Program-made: the position numbers and the translations under genes | NCBI GenBank assembly: GCA_024640405.1 | Contig: JAHEFB010000019.1 | Span: 1-64,000, forward strand | DNA from: Alphaproteobacteria bacterium | GTDB taxonomy: Bacteria; Pseudomonadota; Alphaproteobacteria; Rhizobiales; Aestuariivirgaceae | Length of the DNA: 64,000 nt | Direction: 5' to 3' | Notes under the pieces: generated by a model | Told to the model about the DNA's origin: nothing | Seen by the model: the letters and a program-made list of their open reading frames with translations, nothing else | Databases searched by the model: none | In this document: piece after piece, positions 46,949 through 55,684 of the stretch | Layout: each line of letters begins with the position of its first letter | Numbering within the stretch: position 1 is the stretch's first letter

Positions 46949-47023
46949 GATTTCTGTCAAAACATCGCCATAAGTATGGCGCTAACTTGCGAGTATCGAG
47001 GGGCGATCTCGAAAGGAAGTGAC

Positions 47024-47476
47024 ATGACTGGTATAAGGTTCAGGTCTTTCGCGTTTGCAGGGCTGTTGGCAGCAGGTTCGTTGATTGTGGGCATCAGTGG
47101 CGCTTCGGCCACACCGGCCGCAAGCGGCATTGCCGGCAGTGGTTTCTCAGACATCGCACGCGAGGCATCAAACGTAACCGAGGTGCGCCGCCGCGGCAGG
47201 CGCGGACGCCGTGGCAGGCGCGGAGGACGCCACAGGTTCCGTGGAGGGTTTGGGTTCGGCTACCCCTACTATTACGGTGGATTCTACCCTTACCCTTATT
47301 ACGGCGGCTATTACCCGTATGGCTATAACTCATACTATTATCGGCCACGCGTCCGCCGGTCCTATCGCGGCAGCAGGTCCTGCCGCCGCGCACATCGCGC
47401 CTGCGTCCGCAACTGGGGCTATGGCGGCGGCAACTACGCCGGTTGCATGAAGTATGAAGGCTGTCGTCCAAGGTAA
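47024..47476 (+). CDS. Gly/Tyr/Arg-rich small secreted protein
   Basis: The 150-residue protein follows AAGGAAGTGAC and has a signal peptide (residues 1-30, ending GASATP). The mature part has an arginine/glycine-rich stretch (RRRGRRGRRGRRGGRHRF) and then a tyrosine/glycine/proline-rich tract (YPYYYGGFYPYPYYGGYYP), ending with four cysteines (SCRRAHRACVRNWG, GCMKYEGC). The cysteine-rich tail suggests the BA14K-like group of rhizobial envelope proteins; this is tentative. It lies between two strong terminators, so it is transcribed alone. Confidence 0.7.
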   Translation: MTGIRFRSFAFAGLLAAGSLIVGISGASATPAASGIAGSGFSDIAREASNVTEVRRRGRRGRRGRRGGRHRFRGGFGFGYPYYYGGFYPYPYYGGYYPYGYNSYYYRPRVRRSYRGSRSCRRAHRACVRNWGYGGGNYAGCMKYEGCRPR

Positions 47477-47503
47477 CCAGTACCGGGTTTCGACAATAAA
47501 AAC

Positions 47504-47537
47504 AGGCCTTCAGATCACTGATCTGAAGGCCTTTTTT
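47504..47537. terminator. Bidirectional terminator between convergent genes
   Basis: A twelve-base stem AGGCCTTCAGAT (47504-47515) / ATCTGAAGGCCT (47521-47532) with a five-base loop has a T run on the right and an A run on the left (ATAAAAAC). It can end transcription of the Gly/Tyr-rich gene from one side and of the outer-membrane pseudogene from the other. Confidence 0.85.
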
Positions 47538-47566
47538 CATCCCGCCTTGCAAACCCGAATATCGTG

Positions 47567-48570
47567 TCAGTCGATTTGCTGGCCACCGGCTACCCAGCGG
47601 CCGAAGGTCGGCAGGTCAAGGGTTGCGCCGACACGGTCAAAGTCGAGCAGCGTCATGCCGCCAAAGTGATAGGTATAGCCTGCCATGATGGTGTGCTCGG
47701 TGAACCTGCCGGTATCGTTTTCGTTACAGCAGATAGTGTCGAAATGCGTGCCGCGATACCCGACGAACAACGCGGTATCGCCGATTATGGGCAATCCCTC
47801 TACCACGGTATCATAACGAACACCCCACTGGATGACATCCATATCATACGGGGTGTTCTCACTGTCCTGGTCAGCCACCCGTGTGTCCTGCTTGCCGCTT
47901 GCGTAGGCCACTTCGCCCTGCAAACGGCTGTTCGGTGTCATGAACCACCTGGCTACGCCACGCACGAAGAAAGCATCGTTCAGACCGTCTTTTTGTGATG
48001 GTTCTCCCTCGTCGTTCAAGGGTTGCCTTGGATCGGAATCAAGATAACCAGCCTGTACATAGAAAGTCGCCATGTCGGTGTAAAGCTGCGCCTCGCCGCC
48101 GACGGCCCAGTAATTGTGACGGCCGTCCTCGTTATCACCCTTGCCCTGGCCGAAGGCGCCGAACACACCGAACAACCCGCGTGACGGGTCCCGCCCGCTC
48201 AGATGTACGCCGAAATCAAACGAATGAGAGAAATCATCGTCAGAATTTGAAGTGAAAGCAATTTCGGTAATCTCATTGTAGAAATCCGTCTGGATCGCCA
48301 GCATGTCGGAAAGCGGAATGCTCAATCTGCCACCCTGTCCCGAAGTGCCATAGTCTTCATGGTCGGGGTTGAAATTGTCGGCCACCTCGCTGTCGCTGGA
48401 ATTTCCGTCAAAATCTCCATTATTGGTGAAACTGTATCCAACCCAGCCTTCAACATAACCGACAGAACAAGCTGCCGAATCTGCACAGTCTCAAAATCGG
48501 CCGCCTGCGCCGTGTTAACGGGCAACATCAACGCCAGAGCCATCAGTGAGAATGTGGTCAGAATTTTCAT
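47567..48570 (-). pseudogene. Frameshifted outer-membrane beta-barrel (porin-like) gene
   Basis: The signal peptide (MKILTTFSLMALALMLPVN, cleavage near AQA-AD) lies in one frame that goes out of phase about 30 residues in. The barrel continues in another frame, from CSVGYVEGWVGYSFTNNGDF through VADNFNPDHEDYG to the stop at 47567. The switch falls near 48490 at GATTTTGAGACTGT; adding one base there restores a single frame. Aromatic strands (FGVFGAFGQG, HTIMAGYTYHFGG) indicate an outer-membrane barrel, but the family is not recognised. True decay or a sequencing error are both possible. Confidence 0.72.
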
Positions 48571-48779
48571 TGCCATGTACCCCTTGCATGAAAATCCCCT
48601 GATCGACCAAGCATAAACAGATGGTGCCTGACAAAGAACAAAAGATGACCCGGCGGTACCGATTTTCAAAAACTGCGACATATTTGCCACACGAAAGCGT
48701 CTGCCAGCTCAAACCGTGGTCGCTCGACGAGAATCCCGGAGCATTGATCCGGAGGCGCTTTTGCTGTCTCGTTGCTGCA

Positions 48780-49367
48780 ATGGCTCATTTTACCATCACC
48801 ACACCGGTCTCCGCCGAGCTTGAAGAAAAGGGCTCCCGTTTCATCGGTCATCTTGTGCCGTGGGCGACATTTGAGGCCAAGCTGGCGGCATTGCGCGACG
48901 AGCATCGCAAGGCGTCACACCATGTAACTGCGTTTCGCCGCATGTTGCCGGACAACCGTATCGACGAAGGTGCCAGGGATGATGGTGAACCGGCCGGCAC
49001 TTCCGGGATGCCGACGCTGAAGGTACTGATCGGGGCGAATCTGATTGATGCCGGCATCATCACAGTGCGCTACTTCGGTGGCACCAAACTGGGTGCCGGC
49101 GGTCTTGCCCGGGCTTATTCCGGCACCGCCCTGCTGGCCATTGAGGCTGTTGAACTGGTGCCGTGGCATCGTATCGTCAGGCGCATCGTCAGTTGCAGCT
49201 TTCCAGGCATGTCATCGCTGGAACAGCGCATCGCCGCTGCAGGCGTGACGGTGGTGAACCGGGAATACACGGATTCCGGCGTCACCATCGCAATTGAAGG
49301 CCCGGAAGACTCCATCGCATCTGTAATCGCCGATATTGACGCAAACCCCTATCCGCCCTTGCGCTGA
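48780..49367 (+). CDS. YigZ/IMPACT-family protein
   Basis: The 195-residue protein starts MAHFTITTPVSAELEEKGSR and has the family core VTAFRRMLP, DDGEPAGTSGMPTLKVL and VRYFGGTKLGAGGLARAYS. YigZ/IMPACT proteins may bind nucleic acid or nucleotides; the function is not settled. The frame is open upstream to 48621, but the ATG at 48780 matches family length. It overlaps the convergent PPK2 gene by 19 bases. Confidence 0.85.
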   Translation: MAHFTITTPVSAELEEKGSRFIGHLVPWATFEAKLAALRDEHRKASHHVTAFRRMLPDNRIDEGARDDGEPAGTSGMPTLKVLIGANLIDAGIITVRYFGGTKLGAGGLARAYSGTALLAIEAVELVPWHRIVRRIVSCSFPGMSSLEQRIAAAGVTVVNREYTDSGVTIAIEGPEDSIASVIADIDANPYPPLR

Positions 49368-50317
49368 TCCGGATGCAGGCTGCTGCCCAGCACGTGCTCG
49401 CTGCGGCCAATGACATCACCACCGGACCCGACAATCAGCGAGTTCGGTGCCCTGACAACCCTGTTATCCTTGCCTGTATACGGCAGGGAAGACAGGAAGT
49501 GGCGCATGCAGTTGAGCCGTGCCCGTTTCTTGTCATTGGATTTGATGATCGTCCAGGGAGCATCGGCAGTGTCGGTGTAAAAGAACATGGCTTCCTTGGC
49601 TTCGGTGTAATCATCCCACTTGTCCAGCGATGCCCGGTCGATCGGCGACAGCTTCCACATTTTCAGCGGCTCCACCTCGCGCGACTGAAACCGGCGCAAC
49701 TGTTCGTCCCGGGTAACCGAAAACCAGTACTTGAACAGCCTTACTCCGGTGCGCACGATCATGCGCTCGAATTCCGGCGTCTGCCGCATGAACTCCAGAT
49801 ACTCGTTGGCCGAACAAAAACCCATGACCCGTTCAACACCGGCCCTGTTGTACCAGGAACGGTCGAAGAACACGATTTCACCACCTGAAGGCAGGTGCTC
49901 GATATAGCGCTGGAAATACCATTGGGTTTTTTCGCGATCGGTTGGTTTTTCAAGTGCAACCACCCGCGCGCCACGCGGGTTCAGATGCTCTGTAAACCGC
50001 TTTATCGTGCCGCCTTTGCCGGCTGCATCCCGGCCTTCGAACAACAAGACGATGCGTTGTCCGGTCGTCTTCACCCATTCCTGAACTTTAAGCAGTTCAA
50101 CCTGGAGCTCGGCTTTCTGTTTCTCGTAGGCCGGCCGGCGAATCTTGGTCTTGTAGGGATATTCTCCTCGTTCAAAAACCCGGCGAATCTGGTCGCGCTC
50201 GTCGACCGCAGCACCTTGAGCAATGTCGTCAGGTAATACCTGACCATTGGTTTTGGCATCTTTGGCTGTTGATGTGTCAGTGGACTCCACTGATTTTTCA
50301 TGAGACTCTTCGCCCAT
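49349..50317 (-). CDS. ppk2: Polyphosphate kinase 2 (PPK2 family)
   Basis: The 322-residue enzyme transfers phosphate between polyphosphate and nucleoside diphosphates. Walker A is LFEGRDAAGKGG (about residues 92-103) and Walker B FFDRSWYNRAGVERVMGF (150-167), with the lid region WFSVTRDEQLRRFQSR. The start at 50317 (MGEESHEKSVES) follows GGAGG; the frame is open further upstream into the divergent MFS promoter, which is not coding. A hydrophilic N-terminal tail of about 40 residues precedes the domain. Confidence 0.9.
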   Translation of the reverse strand: MGEESHEKSVESTDTSTAKDAKTNGQVLPDDIAQGAAVDERDQIRRVFERGEYPYKTKIRRPAYEKQKAELQVELLKVQEWVKTTGQRIVLLFEGRDAAGKGGTIKRFTEHLNPRGARVVALEKPTDREKTQWYFQRYIEHLPSGGEIVFFDRSWYNRAGVERVMGFCSANEYLEFMRQTPEFERMIVRTGVRLFKYWFSVTRDEQLRRFQSREVEPLKMWKLSPIDRASLDKWDDYTEAKEAMFFYTDTADAPWTIIKSNDKKRARLNCMRHFLSSLPYTGKDNRVVRAPNSLIVGSGGDVIGRSEHVLGSSLHPDQRKGG

Positions 50318-50420
50318 AAGACCTCCGCTTGTTTGCCGTACCCTGTACCGATGGATACCCCGGATACAATACGTGAACTTTGATTTATGACAAATCGGTG
50401 ACAGGTCCAGGAAACTTGCC

Positions 50421-51665
50421 ATGACAACTACCGCCTGCCCCCCTCCGGCCCCCGCGATCAACCCGATGATGGTTATCATCTGCGGTTGCCTGATAGCGCT
50501 GATTGCGTTTGGCGCCCGCTCCACCATGGGGCTGTTTACCGCGCCGATAACCGAAGCAAACGGCTGGGGCCGCGAAACCTTCGCGCTCGCCATGGCATTG
50601 CAAAACCTGATCTGGGGACTGGCGCAGCCGTTCGCAGGCGCCTTTGCTGACAAGTTCGGCACTTTTCGCGTCATCATTGCCGGTGCAATTGTTTATGCGG
50701 CCGGCCTGGCCTTGATGGCATTTGCCGACAGCGTATTCCTGTTGATGCTGTCCGGCGGACTGTTGATGGGGCTCGGCATCGCGATGACTTCATTCTCGGT
50801 GATCATGGCGTCTTTCGCCCGGCTGGTACCGCCGGAAAAGCGCTCATGGTCTTTTGGTATTGCAACGGCAGCCAGTTCCATAGGGCAGTTCGTGTTTGCA
50901 CCGCTCGGACAGGCTTTCATCTCCGGCTTCGGCTGGCAGATGGCACTGCTGCTGCTCGCCGGTTCGGTGTTGTTCATGTTTGCCCTGGTGCTGCCTCTGC
51001 GGGCGGCCCGCGGCGGTGTCGCAAAGGATGAAACCGAGCTTGAAATGAACATTTCGCAAGCCCTGTCACGCGCCGTCGGCAATGCGAGTTTTGTCCTGCT
51101 GACACTCGGGTTTTTCGTATGCGGTTTCCAGGTTGCGTTCATGACGGTTCACTTCCCGCCTCTGCTGGTGCAGGAAGGCATCGATCCGCAGCTTGCCGCA
51201 TGGTCCATCGGCATTGTCGGCCTGTTCAATATTGTCGGGGCCTACTCGGCAGGCATAGTCGGCGGCAAATATTCGAAGCGCTACAGTCTGACACTTCTCT
51301 ATTTGGCGCGGTCAGTTGCCATGACCCTGTTCTTCGTGCTGCCGATAACACCCCTGACAGCCGTTGTGTTTTCCGCCTGCATGGGGCTTTTGTGGCTGTC
51401 AACCGTGCCTCTCACCATGGGACTGGTGACCGTCATCTGCGGCACCCGCTACATGGCAATGCTATATGGCATTGTGTTCCTGTCTCATCAGGTGGGGTCA
51501 TTCCTCGGCGTCTGGCTGGGCGGCAGGCTGTACGACCAGACCGGCACCTATGACACAGTCTGGTGGCTCGGCGTGGCGCTCGGCCTGTTCGCCGCTCTCA
51601 TGCACTGGCCTATCAAGGAAATGCGCGCACCGGCATTTGCGATACCCGACGGGGTGAAAGCCTGA
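50421..51665 (+). CDS. MFS transporter
   Basis: The 414-residue protein has twelve predicted membrane helices and the loop-2/3 motif FAGAFADKFGTFRV. The pattern of loops resembles the oxalate/formate or monocarboxylate branch of the superfamily, but the substrate is unknown. It is divergent from ppk2, with about 100 bases between, and is followed 8 bases later by a small membrane-protein gene. Confidence 0.87.
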   Translation: MTTTACPPPAPAINPMMVIICGCLIALIAFGARSTMGLFTAPITEANGWGRETFALAMALQNLIWGLAQPFAGAFADKFGTFRVIIAGAIVYAAGLALMAFADSVFLLMLSGGLLMGLGIAMTSFSVIMASFARLVPPEKRSWSFGIATAASSIGQFVFAPLGQAFISGFGWQMALLLLAGSVLFMFALVLPLRAARGGVAKDETELEMNISQALSRAVGNASFVLLTLGFFVCGFQVAFMTVHFPPLLVQEGIDPQLAAWSIGIVGLFNIVGAYSAGIVGGKYSKRYSLTLLYLARSVAMTLFFVLPITPLTAVVFSACMGLLWLSTVPLTMGLVTVICGTRYMAMLYGIVFLSHQVGSFLGVWLGGRLYDQTGTYDTVWWLGVALGLFAALMHWPIKEMRAPAFAIPDGVKA

Positions 51666-51673
51666 GGCGCAAG

Positions 51674-52051
51674 ATGAGATGGCCCGGACACGGAACTGCA
51701 GCCGCCTTCTTTGCAGGCATATTTGTATTATGGCTGGCAGTGTTTGCCCTGCTCATGCACCTGGGCCGGGCAGCGCCGGAACAATCCGGCTCTGTGTTGG
51801 TCGTGTTTTCTCCGTCGATGGCAGAAAACCAGGTGTTTGCAAGGATTACGCTGGCCGGCGGCAGACCCGTTCGTCCCACATGGATGCCCGGCACCTGGGT
51901 CACTCATGGTGACAGCGCAGGATTTGTCGGCCGTCTTGAAGCACACGGCGCTGTCGGTGCCTACACTTCAACGCCATTTCTGCCGCAGCTTGCAGGTTGC
52001 TTTGCCTACATGGATGCAAAAGCGGTGCAGATGTTCACGCTGGATCAGTGA
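51674..52051 (+). CDS. Small membrane-anchored protein of unknown function
   Basis: The 125-residue protein starts at the ATG at 51674, 8 bases after the MFS stop. One N-terminal membrane segment (AAFFAGIFVLWLAVFALLMHL) precedes a small domain with SGSVLVVFSPSMAENQVFAR and TSTPFLPQLAGCFAYMD. I do not recognise it. Proximity suggests cotranscription with the transporter. A transposon-end remnant lies just after its stop. Confidence 0.6.
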   Translation: MRWPGHGTAAAFFAGIFVLWLAVFALLMHLGRAAPEQSGSVLVVFSPSMAENQVFARITLAGGRPVRPTWMPGTWVTHGDSAGFVGRLEAHGAVGAYTSTPFLPQLAGCFAYMDAKAVQMFTLDQ

Positions 52052-52055
52052 AATT

Positions 52056-52082
52056 ATACCAAAGGAACTGATTATTCCGTCA
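52056..52082 (+). mobile_element. Degenerate solo end of the MITE family
   Basis: TACCAAAGGAACTGATTATT matches the terminal repeat of the 58425 element and shares GGAACTGA with the 43101 copy. It begins five bases after the TGA of the 125-residue protein gene and runs into the end of the convergent DUF4340 gene. Only about 20-27 bases remain, so this could be chance. Confidence 0.4.
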
Positions 52083-53076
52083 AATCTGCCATGGACAGTT
52101 TCAACTGTTTCAGCTTGTAGTCTGCCAGTTTGTACTGCCAGCCTTCAGTGCGCGCCTTCAGGTCTTTTTGCGTGGTCTTGTCTTTCCCGTCATTAACGAC
52201 GTGAAGGCTCACCCAGTCATCTGAAGTTATGCGAAACTCTGCGATCAGGCCATCCGCCATCATCAAGGTGGTGCGATGCGCAATGTCGCCACCGCTGTCC
52301 TTGCGCACGTTCACAAAGTTGACATTGGCGAGGTCGGTCGCAGCATACCTCAGGGCAAGGTCGTTCTTCGGTTTCCTGCCATCCGGTATGGCATTCAGTT
52401 CAAACTTCGGCTGCCCCCCTTCTGTCACCCCGGTGCGGCGCACGACCAGTTCGTCTCCGCCCACAGGCTGGAAGGTTGCCCGCACCACATAATCTACATT
52501 CATGTCGGTAATCGCGTTATCGACCCAGCCCTCAAGTTTGATATCCGCATCCACGACACCACGCGCCAGCCAGCTCTGTTTCGCCTCCGGGAGCCGCACA
52601 TACTGTCCATCACCAACAGCGCCGCCCAACCGGCCGCGTGCCTTCTTGCCCAATATGATCTCACCGAGGCTGTTTCCCTTGGCGTCCTCGAACCTGATCA
52701 GCCGGCTCTTCGCGTCCTTGCCGGTAGTAGGCTCAACTTCAATCAACGGATATTTCTCTTCCCGCGCCGTCTTGGCATCAAATTTCTCCAGGCTGGCGGC
52801 AGCCACGATGGCAGTTTGAAACTTGCCCCCCTTGACCGGATAGCCCGACCCGCCGAGCACGTAAGACGTTCCTGCACGTTCAATGCGGACATCGCGGCCT
52901 GCCTGACTAACCGTGATGGACGCGACATCATTGGCTCTTGCCAGCAAATGCGGCAGCAACCGTTCACCACGCTGGGCCTCGACATAACCGGACGAATTGG
53001 ACCGCAACTGCCAGCCGGCACCTGCCAGTGCAACGCCGGCCGCAACAGCCAGCACAATCACGCTTCGAGGTGTCAT
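52072..53076 (-). CDS. DUF4340 protein of a Gld-type ABC operon
   Basis: The 334-residue protein has a single N-terminal membrane anchor (VIVLAVAAGVALAGAGW) and a periplasmic DUF4340 domain, e.g. VASITVSQAGRDVRIERAG, LIRFEDAKGNSLGEIILG and YVRLPEAKQSWLARGVVD. The family accompanies GldA/F/G-like ABC transporters. Its ATG overlaps the stop of the GldG-like gene (ATGA). Role unknown; it may be a periplasmic adaptor. Confidence 0.82.
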   Translation of the reverse strand: MTPRSVIVLAVAAGVALAGAGWQLRSNSSGYVEAQRGERLLPHLLARANDVASITVSQAGRDVRIERAGTSYVLGGSGYPVKGGKFQTAIVAAASLEKFDAKTAREEKYPLIEVEPTTGKDAKSRLIRFEDAKGNSLGEIILGKKARGRLGGAVGDGQYVRLPEAKQSWLARGVVDADIKLEGWVDNAITDMNVDYVVRATFQPVGGDELVVRRTGVTEGGQPKFELNAIPDGRKPKNDLALRYAATDLANVNFVNVRKDSGGDIAHRTTLMMADGLIAEFRITSDDWVSLHVVNDGKDKTTQKDLKARTEGWQYKLADYKLKQLKLSMADLTE

Positions 53077-54953
53077 TTGCCACCTCCCCTGGCTTTGGAT
53101 GAATTTGCCCGCGACCGCCTGCGCCACAATCCAAAGAAACCAAACAGACCGATAAGCAGCGGCACAATCGCAATATTCGCAACTTTCACCCTGGTGCCCA
53201 GGGCGTCGATATCGGCCCGCAAGTTTCGCTGCACCTCCCGCAGGCTCTTGCGAACCGTAAACATCTCGGTTCTGAAATCTTCAATGCCCTTTTGCTCCGC
53301 CTCGCTCAGGGTGACTTCGCCATCCTTGGAGCGCGACAGCAGATCCGTCAGTTTCTTCTGTGTCTCTTGCAGCCGCTTGTTCAGCAACTGCTCTTGCTGT
53401 CTGAACCGGGCATTGGCGTCAGCCCGCAATTGCGCCACCCGGGTAAACGGGCGCTGCTCGACACCACGTCCGCGCAAACCCGAAAGCGCCTGGCCTCCGG
53501 CCATGTCCTGGATGGCATTGATCAGAAAATTGGCATTGCCGGCGCGTGGAATCACAACCTGCCGGCCATTGGACTGGCCGACTTCAGCCCAGAAACTGTC
53601 AAACAACATGTCCGCATCCGAAACGGCCAGAACATTGACCGGGCCGGTCGCAATATGCGCACCCTCGGTCGCTGCATCCTTGGGGCGGCCGTCTTTGAAT
53701 GACGACATGGCATCACCTCGCAACCGGGCCGCCAGCACCCGCTGCTGGCCGTCCGGCAGGAATGATTGCAACAGCTTTATGGGATTGGGATTGCGCAACT
53801 GCTTTACGTCAATCATCGCCGACCGCACAGAGCTGGCAACCATCGGCTGAAAATTCGGGCCTGCCTCCTTCACGGGGGTAAGCGCGCCGGCAGAGGCGAC
53901 CAGCAATGAGGAAATCTGGTTGAAGATACCGTCGGATCTGTCGAAGCTGGTTTCGCTGATGGCCAGCCATGGCAGATAGTTGACGATGGCCGGCTGACCC
54001 TGATTGTTGAACTGGACCTGGCGTGAATTATCGATATCGCCGACAACCTTGTCTGCCTCAAGCTGTGTACCCCATGCCGCCAGCAGGGCGGTGAACAGCG
54101 GATTGGCCTGCAAGTTGTCGCGGCCTGCCTGCAGCACTTCCGAATAGGGGTCGGCAAACACAATCACCGGCTTGCCCGCCAGTGCGTACTGATCGATGGC
54201 GTAGGCGGTCTTTTCATTGATTTCGCCCGGTGCAACCATCAGCAGCAGGTCTGCATCTTGCGGTACAACATCAAACGTTGGGCCCAACAGGTCGATCTCG
54301 AAGAAGTCCCGAAGCTGCCCGAGGACTGCCCAGGCCGGAATTTGCTGGCCGGTTTGCGGATTTACATTGCCGGCAATCGGCAGACGGCTCATCAAGGCGA
54401 CTTTCTTCTTGCCGGCATTGGCAAGTTTGAAAACCATCCGTGTCAGATCGAGTTCCAGAAAATTCTGCCGTTCCAGCGCCAGGAACGGAATGATCTCCAG
54501 TTCGTCGGTGGAGTTGGTGCCGGCCAGACCGAAATAGGCCGAGCCATTGCCGCCCGGCAGAGGCGCACCCTGCAAACCAATGGCAGAGGCTTCGTCCTCT
54601 TCATCTGTGAACCGTTCGGCTTTCACCAGCGACACGCGCAGTTTGCCGCCGGATAGCTCAGCGTAATACTGCAGAATGGACCGGACGCGATCATGGTGGC
54701 GGCTGTAGGTTGGCACCTGCGCGCCCAGATCGGGTGTGTAAAACAGTCGAACCGTAACCGGTTCATCCAGTTGCGACAGCACAGATCTGGTGGCATCCGA
54801 CAGCGTGTAGATACCACCTGCCGTCATGTCCACCCGGTAGCGGCTGAGCCCCTGCCCGGCCCAAAGGTTTACACCCACAAGTGTAATGGCGGCAAACACT
54901 ACCGCTGCAATACCCAGTGCTGACTTTGACAGGTTTTGCAACATTCCGCTCAC
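53073..54953 (-). CDS. GldG-like ABC transporter auxiliary protein
   Basis: The 626-residue protein has an N-terminal membrane helix (LGIAAVVFAAITLVGVNLW), a large periplasmic region with a GldG/ABC_transp_aux fold (LLMVAPGEINEKTAYAIDQY, VIVFADPYSEVL), and a coiled-coil stretch before a C-terminal membrane helix (IAIVPLLIGLFGFFGLW). It starts 4 bases into the end of the permease gene and is coupled to the DUF4340 gene. GldG family proteins work with GldF and GldA; the transported substrate is unknown. Confidence 0.85.
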   Translation of the reverse strand: MSGMLQNLSKSALGIAAVVFAAITLVGVNLWAGQGLSRYRVDMTAGGIYTLSDATRSVLSQLDEPVTVRLFYTPDLGAQVPTYSRHHDRVRSILQYYAELSGGKLRVSLVKAERFTDEEDEASAIGLQGAPLPGGNGSAYFGLAGTNSTDELEIIPFLALERQNFLELDLTRMVFKLANAGKKKVALMSRLPIAGNVNPQTGQQIPAWAVLGQLRDFFEIDLLGPTFDVVPQDADLLLMVAPGEINEKTAYAIDQYALAGKPVIVFADPYSEVLQAGRDNLQANPLFTALLAAWGTQLEADKVVGDIDNSRQVQFNNQGQPAIVNYLPWLAISETSFDRSDGIFNQISSLLVASAGALTPVKEAGPNFQPMVASSVRSAMIDVKQLRNPNPIKLLQSFLPDGQQRVLAARLRGDAMSSFKDGRPKDAATEGAHIATGPVNVLAVSDADMLFDSFWAEVGQSNGRQVVIPRAGNANFLINAIQDMAGGQALSGLRGRGVEQRPFTRVAQLRADANARFRQQEQLLNKRLQETQKKLTDLLSRSKDGEVTLSEAEQKGIEDFRTEMFTVRKSLREVQRNLRADIDALGTRVKVANIAIVPLLIGLFGFFGLWRRRSRANSSKARGGGK

Positions 54954-55684
54954 CCGGCCTTTTTCAGGTCAACGGCTATCGTGGTGGCAAACAGCCAGAA
55001 CGCGGTCATGGATACGACCCACACCACGGCAGGCACATCTATAAGGCCTCGGGTCAGTCCCTCATAGTGTGTCAGCATGGACAACGAACTGATCCCCAGC
55101 GCAACCGCTTCAGGTGCCACCGCGCGAACCGCATCTAAAACGATGGGAGTTCCGGATGTGACAAAGACAAAACCGGCACTGACCGCCAGCACGAATGCGA
55201 TCACCTGGTTGCTGGTCAGTGCCGACATGCAACTGCCTATGGCCAGAAACACGCTGGCCAGCGCCAGAGCCCCAACATAGCTCACTGCAATTACACCATT
55301 ATCCGGAGATCCCAGGTAATTGACCGTAAGCCACAAGGGAATCGTGCAGGCAAGTGCTGCTGCCACGAAAACCACACCCGCCAGCCACTTGCCGACAACC
55401 GCCTGCCACACACTGACCGGCATTGTCATCAACAGCTCGATAGTACCGCTTCGACGCTCCTCAGACCACAGTCGCATTGAAATTGCCGGAACAAGGATCA
55501 GGAACAACCAGGGCAGATAGGTGAAATACGGCAACATGTCCGCGACGCCGCGTTCATACAGATTACCCACATAGAAGGTAAACAGGCCGCCCAGCATCAC
55601 GAAAATGATCAGGAACACATAGGCAATCGGCGTGTTGAAATACCCCGACAATTCTCGTTGAAAGATCGCTGCTATCTTAGACAT
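54950..55684 (-). CDS. ABC-2 type permease, GldF-like
   Basis: The 244-residue inner-membrane protein has six predicted helices, beginning MSKIAAIFQRELSGYFNTPI and including YLPWLFLILVPAISMRLWSE, typical of ABC-2 permeases in Gld/Nos-type operons. Its gene overlaps the ATPase stop by eight bases and the GldG-like gene by four, so the four genes are one operon. Confidence 0.88.
   Translation of the reverse strand: MSKIAAIFQRELSGYFNTPIAYVFLIIFVMLGGLFTFYVGNLYERGVADMLPYFTYLPWLFLILVPAISMRLWSEERRSGTIELLMTMPVSVWQAVVGKWLAGVVFVAAALACTIPLWLTVNYLGSPDNGVIAVSYVGALALASVFLAIGSCMSALTSNQVIAFVLAVSAGFVFVTSGTPIVLDAVRAVAPEAVALGISSLSMLTHYEGLTRGLIDVPAVVWVVSMTAFWLFATTIAVDLKKAG

Noticed and set aside
49349-50677. 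Extension of the PPK2 frame to 50677
   Set aside because: It overlaps the MFS gene start antisense and adds no conserved sequence; GGAGG sets the start at 50317.
52276-53850. 524-codon plus-strand frame opposite the DUF4340 and GldG genes
   Set aside because: It runs antisense across two genes in a clear operon and has no domain signal.
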